Source of the DNA: Actinomadura luzonensis
GTDB taxonomy: Bacteria > Actinomycetota > Actinomycetes > Streptosporangiales > Streptosporangiaceae
Length of the DNA stretch: 64,000 nt
NCBI RefSeq assembly: GCF_022664455.2
Contig: NZ_JAKRKC020000002.1
Coordinates: forward strand, 2,294,001-2,358,000
Direction of reading: 5' to 3'
The position numbers were made by a program, and so were the translations under genes. Below are positions 57,758 through 64,000 of this stretch, piece by piece. The first letter of the stretch is position 1; each line of letters starts with the position of its first letter. The notes beneath the pieces were generated by a model, which ran no database searches, was not told the origin of the DNA, and was given only the letters and a program-made list of their open reading frames with translations.

Positions 57758-58297
57758 TCAGAGCCAGCTGGCGCGGAGGCTGCCGGCGGAGGCGGCGTCG
57801 TCCGGGGCGGCGATCTCGCCGGCGCGGACGCGCTCGAGCAGCCGCCCCACCGTCTCGACGATCTCCGGCGCCCGTTCCCGCAGCCCCGCCACGTCGGCCG
57901 GCGACGCCTCGCCGGGGTCGGCCCCGACCTCCTTCAGCACGCCCTCCAGGTCCGCGAGCCGTTCCCCGAGCCACTTCAGCGGCTCGCCCGACAGCGCGTG
58001 GTCGAACACCCGCCGCCCCGGCTCCCAGCCGTTCATGCCGGGGTGGTGGTGGGTGCGGTCGAAGCTGCCGGGCGTGCCGGAGACCGACTCCAGCAGGTCG
58101 ACCCGCCACAGCGGGCGCTCCACGGTGATGGGACGGGCCGAGTAGATGGAGCCCCTGAGCTCGCCCTGTTTGAGCCTGCGCAGCTCCAGGCGCACACCGC
58201 GCTCGGCGCCCTCCTGGTCCTGTCCCGGGTTCGGGTCGACGAAGTAGATGTCGCTCACGGCCACGCCGATCCGTTCGAAGCCGAACAGGTAGAGCAC
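57758..58297 (-). CDS. Conserved hypothetical protein beside kinase-WD40 gene
   Basis: About 179 residues from GTG 58297 (GAAGGAAG upstream); the frame is open further upstream, so the start is uncertain. The sequence (LYLFGFERIGVAVSDIYFVDPNP, VRLELRRLKQGELRGSIYSARPITVERPLWRVDLLESV, SFDRTHHHPGMNGWEPGRRVFDHAL, then a helical C-terminus) reads as a soluble alpha/beta domain with a His-rich loop. I do not recognise a named family. It follows the disrupted kinase-WD40 gene by 140 bp on the same strand. Confidence 0.65.
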   Translation of the reverse strand: MLYLFGFERIGVAVSDIYFVDPNPGQDQEGAERGVRLELRRLKQGELRGSIYSARPITVERPLWRVDLLESVSGTPGSFDRTHHHPGMNGWEPGRRVFDHALSGEPLKWLGERLADLEGVLKEVGADPGEASPADVAGLRERAPEIVETVGRLLERVRAGEIAAPDDAASAGSLRASWL

Positions 58298-58437
58298 GGA
58301 GAACCACTTCCTTCGCAGGTAGACGCTCTCCGCCCAACGTAACCCGGCGGGGGCGGGCGAGCCAGCGGGCGGCCAGCATCCGGTCCGGCGCGTCACGCGG
58401 CCCCGCGCCGCCGCCATCCTCAGCGTCCAGGGGCAGC

Positions 58438-61400
58438 TCAGCACCCCTTCCGGTACGGCCGGCCGGGCAGGTGCCGGGCCCATTCGGCGGCCGTCAGCGA
58501 CCGCCCGGCCCGCGCGCACACCGCCTTCAGCAGCGGCCCGACCGCCGTCGGCACCCGGGTCACCCGCCCGGCCCGCCCCACGGCCGACACCTCGCCCCCG
58601 TCCGGCGAGAACACCACCGACCGCGCGCTGTCGCCCAGCCCGATCACCGGGCCGATCCGCTCGCCCGTCGCCACGTCCCACAGCGACAGCGTCTTGTCCT
58701 GCGAGGCGAAGGCGAACAGCCGCCCGTCGGCGGAGAACCGGCCGTCCCAGGACGCGAACGCGCCCATCCGCAGCCAGCCGCCGAGCTGCCGCCCCGTCGA
58801 GGTGTCCCACAGGCCGATCTTGCCGGTGAACTCGGCCGCGACCTGCCGCGCGTCGCCGCTGAACCACACGGCGCCGGGCTCCGCGGGGAACGGCAGCCGC
58901 GCCCCGAACGGCTGCCCGGTCCGCAGGTCGACCAGCCGCAGCCGGCCCGCGTCCAGGCCGACGAGCCGCCCGCCGGCGGTGACGGTCCAGCCGAGCAGCG
59001 CCGGCCGGGCGACCTGCGTCACCCTCTCCCCGCCCGGGACCCGCCAGAGCGTGAAGGCGTCCTCGCCCGCCGTCCAGAGGCCGGCGGGGGACAGGCGCGC
59101 CGCGTTCTCCTCGAACGCGCCGGCCCATCGGGGCCTGACGTGCGCCAGGCGGCGGCCGGTGGCGACGTCGTAGACGTCCACGGAGCCCGTGCCGCGCCGC
59201 ACCGCCGTCCTGCGGCCGTCCGCGGCGAGGGACAGCTCCACGTCGTAGGGATCGGACCGGCCGATCCGCAGCGGGTGGCCGCCGACGACCACCCGGTCCG
59301 CGCCCACCTCGTGGGTGGCCAGGGTGCCGCCGGAGGTCAGCCGCACGTCGTCCATCCGGTCCTCGCCGGCGAGGTTGAGGCGCAGCGTGACGACGGTGTC
59401 CTCGCTCAGGTAACGCAGCCGCTCGCCGGCGAGGGCGACCGTGTCCACCGGGTCGCTGACCGGGCGGTCGAGCAGCAGCGGCTCGTCGGCGTCCAGCCGG
59501 TAGACGCGGACCCGGTCGCCGGACCCCGCCAGCAGCCGCCCGTCCGGGCTGAACACCGGCCGCGCCCCCGTCTCCCAGTCGGGGAACGCGGTGACCTCCT
59601 TGCGGGTGCGGGCGTCGAACACCGTGAGCCCGTCGTGGCCGGCGAGGGCCAGCAGCCGCCCGTCCGGGCTGAAGGCGGGGACGCCGGCGCAGTCGGCGCA
59701 CACGCCGGGGAAGCCGCGCTCCTCCCGGCCGGACGGCAGCGCCCACCGCCGCGCCCCGGACACCGCGTAGTCGGCGCCCGGGTGGACGGCCGTGGCTTCC
59801 ATCGTCGCCAGGGCGGTCCGCCGGCCGGTGCGCCAGTCCCAGACCGTGAGCCCCTGCCCCTCCGTCACCAGCAGCCGGTCCGCGCTGAAGGCGACGCCTC
59901 CCTCCACCTCGGCCGAGACCGCGAGGCGGCGGCCGGCCGGGCGGCCGGTGGCCGTCTCCCACACCCCGGCGCCCCGCCTGTCCAGGACGGCCAGCAGCTT
60001 GCCGTCCGCGCTGAGCGCGATCCCCCGCAGCCCCCGGCCCGCCAGGTCGAGCGCGAAGCCGCCGGTGCGGCGGCCGGCGCCGACGTCCCAGATCCGGACC
60101 TGGTCCGGGCTGACGCTGACCAGCGTGCGGCCGTCGGCGCTGAGCGCGCGCAGCACCCCCGGGCCGGTGCCGGGGTCGTGGAAGGCCGCCTCGGCCGGGT
60201 CCACGGCCGAGGCCAGCAGGCTGGAGCGGGCCTCGGCCGTGGGGGACAGGCGCCCGGCCGCCGCGCTCAGCAGCATGCCGAGCACCGGGTCGCGGCCCCG
60301 CACCGTCTCCGCGGCGGCCGCCAGCCGGGCCGAGTCGGCCGCGTCGCGCTGCCCGGCGAGCGTCGCGCCCTGCTCGGCCAGCGTGGCGCTCTGCCGCACC
60401 GCCAGCAGGCCCGCCACCACGGCCACCACCAGCAGCACCGCGAGCGCTCCCGCCATCAGCCGGGTACGGCGCTGCCGCCGCCGGGTCAGCGCCGCGCCCG
60501 CCTCCAGGAAGTCGCGCTCGGCCGGGGTGAGCGTGATGTTCCTGCGGTCGGCGGCGGCCCAGCGCAGCGCCGCGTCCAGCGTGCTGCCGTGGAACAGGTC
60601 GGCGTCCCGGCGGCCGTGCTCCTGCCAGCGGCCGGCCGCCGAGCTGATGCGGCGGTGCACGGCCAGGCCCTCGCGGTTGGCGGAGATCCAGAGGCGGAGC
60701 CGCGGCCAGGCCATGGGCAGCGCGGGCCGCAGCAGCCGCACCGGGTCGTCGCCGGAGACGACGTACCTGAACGCCTCCAGCACCCGGTCCGCGCCCTCGG
60801 GCAGCTCCGCGCGGCGCCAGCTCGCCCTCGTCGGTCACCGTCACCAGGCGCAGGAACAGCTCCGGCACCAGCTCCCTGTCCGCCGGGGCGAGCGCGGCGT
60901 AGGCGTCCTCGGCGATGACGCCGAGCGCGGGGTCGTCGGCGGCCGACGCCACCCGCCGCCCGTCGCCCGCCCCCAGCTCCAGCAGCCGTCCGAGGTCGCC
61001 CCTGACCAGGTGCCCGTCGCCGCTTACCAAGGCCAGCAGCAGCTCCCTGGCCGGCGGGCGCAGCTCCGGGTCCTTGGCCAGCGCCGCGCCCACCGGGCCG
61101 CGCAGTGCGGCGGGCAGCACGGACAGGTCGGGCTCGTGCGTGAGCACCTGGTGCATCACCGCGCCCAGCGACTCCCCGGTGAACGGGTCGCGGCCGGTGG
61201 CGGCGTACAGGACGACCCCGCCCCACGCGAACACGTCCGCCGCGGGCCCCGCCCGCTCGCCGGAGAACACCTCCGGCGCCATGTAGCCGGGCGTGCCCGT
61301 CACCAGCCCGGTCGAGGTCAGCGGCATGTCCAGCGTGCGCGCCACGCCGAAGTCGATCACCCGCGGGCCGTCCGGGCCGAGCAGCACGTTGTCCGGCTTG

Positions 61401-61807
61401 AGGTCGCGGTGGACCACGCCCGCGTCGTGGATGGCGGCGAGGGCGGTGGCGATCGCGGTGGCCAGCCGGTGCAGTTCGCCGCCCGCGAGGACGCGGCGGG
61501 CCGCGCGCAGGCTGGGGCCCTCGACGTACTCGCTGACGAGGTACGGCCGCGGCCCCTCCAGGTCCACGGCGAGCACCCGCGCCGTGCAGAACGACGCCAC
61601 CCGCTGCGCCGCCGCCGCCTCCTTGGCCATCCGGGCGCGCAGCTCCGGCTCGCCCGCGGGGTCGCCGCGCAGCACCTTCACCGCCACCCGGACACCGTCC
61701 GGGTCGTAGCCCTCGTACACGACCCCCTGGCCGCCCGCCCCGAGACGGCCGGCCAGCCAGTACTCGCCGAGCCGCCGCGGGTCCCCGTCCATCAGCGCTT
61801 TCACCAC
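58438..61807 (-). pseudogene. Serine/threonine protein kinase with C-terminal WD40 propeller, frameshifted
   Basis: N-terminal kinase (GTG 61807): RLGAGGQGVVYEGY, Lys44 in VAVKVLRG, HRDLKPDNVLLG, VIDFGVARTL, GTPGYMAPEVF, all intact. After ~330 residues the frame fails near 60807-60822: coding resumes one frame over with WRRAELPEGADRVLEAFRYVV. The remainder, to 58438, has a linker, one membrane helix (MAGALAVLLVVAVVAGLLAV) and many WD40-like blades (FSPDGRLLALAG, LSADGKLLAVLD, FSADGRLFAFASQDKTLSLWD). Repaired, it would be about 1,120 residues, normal for these receptor-like kinases. A sequencing error or recent mutation cannot be told apart here. Confidence 0.82.
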
Positions 61808-61932
61808 GCCGGGTTGGACGCCGGATCCGGCGGGATCGTTCGCGATCTTCGTCCGGTCCGCCGTCGCGTGGTGGAAGCTCCGGCGGCCGGATGTGATGAT
61901 GGCTGAGGCGTCGGACCGGGGAGGAAACGATC

Positions 61933-62583
61933 GTGGGGTCTTTCGCGGGCAGCGCGCTGCCCCCGGACGACGTGATCGTCTCGGCTCTGCGGGCGGGCGA
62001 CGAGGCGATGTTCGCCGCGTTGCTCGACACGTGGTCGCGGGGCATGTTGCGGGTGGCCAGGTCCTACGTCTCCACGGACGACTCGGCCGAGGAGGTCGTC
62101 CAGGACACCTGGCTGGCGGTCATCGGCGGGATCGACGGCTTCGAGGGCCGCTCGTCGCTGAAGACCTGGGTCTACCGCATCCTGGTCAACGCCGCGCGCA
62201 AGCGCGGCGCGCGCGAGAGCCGCACGCTGCCGTGGAGCGCCCTCGACCAGGACGGCGGGCCGTCCGTCGACCCGGCGCGCTTCCACGGCCCGGACGCCGC
62301 CCTGCCGGGGAGCTGGAAGGAGCCGCCCGCGTCCTGGCCGACGCCGGAGAACCAGGCGCTGGCCGCCGAGGTGCGCGGGCTCATCGGCAAGGCCCTGGCC
62401 GAGCTGCCGCCGCGGCAGCGCATCGTGATCACCCTGCGCGACGTGGAGGGGTGCGCGTCGGAGGAGGTGTGCGACATCCTGGACATCTCCCCGGCCAACC
62501 AGCGGGTGCTGCTCCACCGGGCTCGCGCGGCGGTCAGGGAACGGCTGGAGGGCTACTTCCGGTCGGTGATGGCGGCAGAATAG
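61933..62583 (+). CDS. ECF-type RNA polymerase sigma factor
   Basis: 216 residues, GTG after GGGGAGGAAAC. Region 2: ALRAGDEAMFAALLDTWSRGMLRVARSYVSTDDSAEEVVQDTWLAVI; region 4: LAELPPRQRIVITLRDVEGCASEEVCDILDISPANQRVLLHRARAAVRERL. The linker is longer than usual (about 60 residues, Pro-rich). Followed 41 bp later by a zinc-type anti-sigma gene, so activity is probably released by a redox or envelope signal. Confidence 0.93.
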   Translation: MGSFAGSALPPDDVIVSALRAGDEAMFAALLDTWSRGMLRVARSYVSTDDSAEEVVQDTWLAVIGGIDGFEGRSSLKTWVYRILVNAARKRGARESRTLPWSALDQDGGPSVDPARFHGPDAALPGSWKEPPASWPTPENQALAAEVRGLIGKALAELPPRQRIVITLRDVEGCASEEVCDILDISPANQRVLLHRARAAVRERLEGYFRSVMAAE

Positions 62584-62624
62584 GTGAAACGGTTCATGCG
62601 ACAGAGGGTAAGGCGGGCAGCATC

Positions 62625-62864
62625 GTGAAGCGGTTCACGTGCGGCGAACTGGTGGAAGTCATCACCGCCTACCTCGACGACGCCCTCGACGAGCCGTCGC
62701 ACGCCGCCGTGGAGAGCCACCTCGCCTGCTGCGCCGACTGCGGCCACTACCTCGACCAGTACCGCGCCACCGTCCGCGCCGTCGCCGACCAGCCCCCCGA
62801 GAAGTTGTCCGACCGCACCCGCGACCGGCTGATGTCCGCCTTCCGCGAGCGGCGCAAGCCCTGA
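62625..62864 (+). CDS. Zinc-finger anti-sigma factor (zf-HC2)
   Basis: 79 residues, GTG start. Short ZAS-type protein: TCGELVEVITAYLDDALDEPSHAAVESHLACCADC with the His-x3-Cys-x2-Cys zinc motif (HLACCADC), followed by a helix. It lacks a membrane segment, so it is a soluble, probably redox-sensing partner of the preceding ECF sigma factor. Its first codons are an imperfect copy of a segment beginning at the sigma stop (62583). Confidence 0.88.
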   Translation: MKRFTCGELVEVITAYLDDALDEPSHAAVESHLACCADCGHYLDQYRATVRAVADQPPEKLSDRTRDRLMSAFRERRKP

Positions 62865-62875
62865 GGCCGCGCGGC

Positions 62876-63769
62876 TCAGTCCGGCTCCGGGCCCACGCAG
62901 GCGTCGCTCTCCCGCACCTGGTCCGGCGGCGGGGGCTCGATCCGCGTCTCGCCGCCCCAGCCGGTGAAGCCGACCTCGGCCACGGCGCTCCTCGGCTCGC
63001 CGTCCCCGGGCTCGGGATACGCCCAGGTGAGGCGCACCCGGCGGGGCAGCCCGTCGAGGCCCACCCACAACCGCCAGGAGACCTCGGCCGAGCCGATCCG
63101 CTCGCGCAGCAGGGCGAAGAGCACGGGGTCGTCGGACGGGGCCGCGGCGACGAGGTCCGCGGGCGAAGCGCTCCCGGCGTGCACGACGGTCTCCGCCCCG
63201 TCCACGACCTCGCCCGGGACGGGATCCGGCGCGGTCAGCCTGCCCAGTGTCCCGGGTGAGACGAGGTCGCGCAGGCGGAGCGAGCCCGTGGCGCGCCGCA
63301 GCCACTCACATCTGGAGCCGTCGCCGTGCAGCCAGGGCTTGCCCGCCGGGACGTCGCGCCGGTCGGCGCGGTGCTCATAGCTGCCGGCGCCCGCGATCGT
63401 GATCGTCCTGGTCGTCAGGTGGCTCAGGTCCGTCGGGACGACGCCTGCCAGCCCGGCCGGGACATTGGTCCGGTAGTAGGTCGTGGTCAGGTCGGAGGCG
63501 ACCTCGCCGAGGACCCCCGTGGTGCGGCTCTCGTCGTACTCGCCGATGCCGACCTCGGCGAGGTCATCCGCCGGAGGGGTGTCCACCTTCCCGTGGTCCA
63601 GGCGGACGTGCCTGGTGACCCGCACCCCCGCCGAGCCCTTCAGCCGCTCGGCCACGGCCTCGGCGGGCGCCCGCGCCGGGGCCGCGGTGCCGTCGCCGCC
63701 GCAGCCGGCGGCCAGGACGAGCACCAGGACGAGCACCAGGACGGTCGGCGCGATCCTCGGTAACGCCAT
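62876..63769 (-). CDS. Lipoprotein, LppX/LprG-like
   Basis: 297 residues. Signal peptide with an unusual VLVLVLVLVL core (from a small direct repeat) and lipobox LAAGC. The mature part (ERLKGSAGVRVTRHVRLDHG, YYRTNVPAGLAG, WLRRATGSLRLRDLVSPGTLGRL, WRLWVGLDGLPRRVRLTWAYP) has the pattern of actinobacterial LppX/LprAFG-like or LolA-like lipid-binding lipoproteins. ATG at 63769; the ribosome site is weak. Convergent with the anti-sigma gene. Confidence 0.8.
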   Translation of the reverse strand: MALPRIAPTVLVLVLVLVLAAGCGGDGTAAPARAPAEAVAERLKGSAGVRVTRHVRLDHGKVDTPPADDLAEVGIGEYDESRTTGVLGEVASDLTTTYYRTNVPAGLAGVVPTDLSHLTTRTITIAGAGSYEHRADRRDVPAGKPWLHGDGSRCEWLRRATGSLRLRDLVSPGTLGRLTAPDPVPGEVVDGAETVVHAGSASPADLVAAAPSDDPVLFALLRERIGSAEVSWRLWVGLDGLPRRVRLTWAYPEPGDGEPRSAVAEVGFTGWGGETRIEPPPPDQVRESDACVGPEPD

Positions 63770-63826
63770 CCGGCGATCATAGGGGTGGCCCCGTAACGTT
63801 CGCGCGTCTCGCGGCTCTGTAGGTCC

Positions 63827-64000
63827 ATGCGCCACGCGAGGGACACCTTGGTCACCGCCCGCCCCGGCACGCTCGAAGGGACGGCCGAGGTGACGGAGTT
63901 CGCCCGCGGCTGCTTCCGCGACGACGGGGGCGGCGGCGGGAGACGGATGGGCGTCGAGCTGGAGTTCCTGGTCTACGACCGGTCGGACCCCGGGCGGCAC
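63827..64000 (+). CDS. Glutamate-cysteine ligase-like protein, EgtA type (5' part only)
   Basis: The first 58 residues are visible. VTEFARGCFRDD followed by RMGVELEFLVYDRSDPGRH matches the start of the GCS2/EgtA family, where the GxExE-like segment binds substrate/metal. EgtA makes gamma-glutamylcysteine for ergothioneine biosynthesis in actinomycetes. The gene runs off the window, so the rest of the egt cluster should lie to the right. Confidence 0.7.
   Translation, partial: MRHARDTLVTARPGTLEGTAEVTEFARGCFRDDGGGGGRRMGVELEFLVYDRSDPGRH

Overview
The window is chromosomal DNA of a very GC-rich actinomycete. Third codon positions are almost all G or C, GTG starts and 4-base ATGA/GTGA start-stop overlaps are common, and many genes belong to actinobacterial families (DUF397-like protein, DUF574 methyltransferase, kinase-WD40 protein, AA10 oxygenase, ROK and LacI regulators). 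A Streptosporangiaceae-type host such as Nonomuraea is likely, but this is an inference. I saw no tRNA, rRNA, insertion sequence, prophage or CRISPR array.

1-11.8 kb: a ROK regulator heads a leftward sulfonate/nitrate-type ABC importer operon and is divergent from a secreted GH35 beta-galactosidase. Next is a rightward organosulfur operon: a leaderless Cys-containing leader peptide, SsuA-, SsuB- and SsuC-like importer parts, an NtaA/DszA-type monooxygenase and an FMN reductase. The SsuC-like permease has lost its N-terminal membrane half, and in that place carries 39 identical 15-bp repeats.

11.8-21.7 kb: mostly secreted or accessory proteins: M36 metalloprotease, small secreted protein, serine hydrolase, methyltransferase, ArsR-like regulator, DUF397-like small protein, vanadium haloperoxidase-like protein, and a frameshifted membrane-anchored EEP-family protein.

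21.8-30.6 kb: a compact anaerobic/dormancy-type island: pyruvate formate-lyase and its activase, a CBS-BON protein, hemerythrin, a NarK-like transporter with a nirK-like remnant, nitronate monooxygenase and an Acg-type nitroreductase. Its promoters carry pairs of DosR/DevR-like boxes (GGGAC-N4-GTCCC type) spaced 21-22 bp. The pfl promoter also has a DasR-like operator.

30.5-38.1 kb: DUF574 methyltransferase, membrane-tethered PP2C-like phosphatase, a three-gene signalling operon (histidine kinase, membrane partner, LuxR-type response regulator) behind two near-identical palindromes, a Uma2-family protein, an AA10 lytic polysaccharide monooxygenase and a LacI regulator.

38.1-52.3 kb: a LacI-operator-controlled, translationally coupled operon (copper amine oxidase, dipeptide-type ABC importer, P1-family peptidase, PaiB-like protein, C45 hydrolase). 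Beside it is a GntR-controlled divergon (glutaryl-CoA dehydrogenase-like / aldehyde dehydrogenase, class III CoA-transferase, GntR). Together they suggest amine or amide uptake and oxidation feeding a glutarate-like acyl-CoA route.

52.5-64 kb: a membrane-anchored protein, an MFS-GAF-amidohydrolase operon divergent from an RpiR regulator with a palindromic operator, 15-bp minisatellites, a frameshifted Ser/Thr kinase-WD40 gene, an ECF sigma/anti-sigma pair, a lipoprotein and the start of an EgtA-like glutamate-cysteine ligase gene.

Gene-free stretches over 300 bases: 18482-18861 (one 15-bp hairpin, otherwise nothing recognised) and 32159-32524 (two palindromes and a TATATA-rich promoter region).
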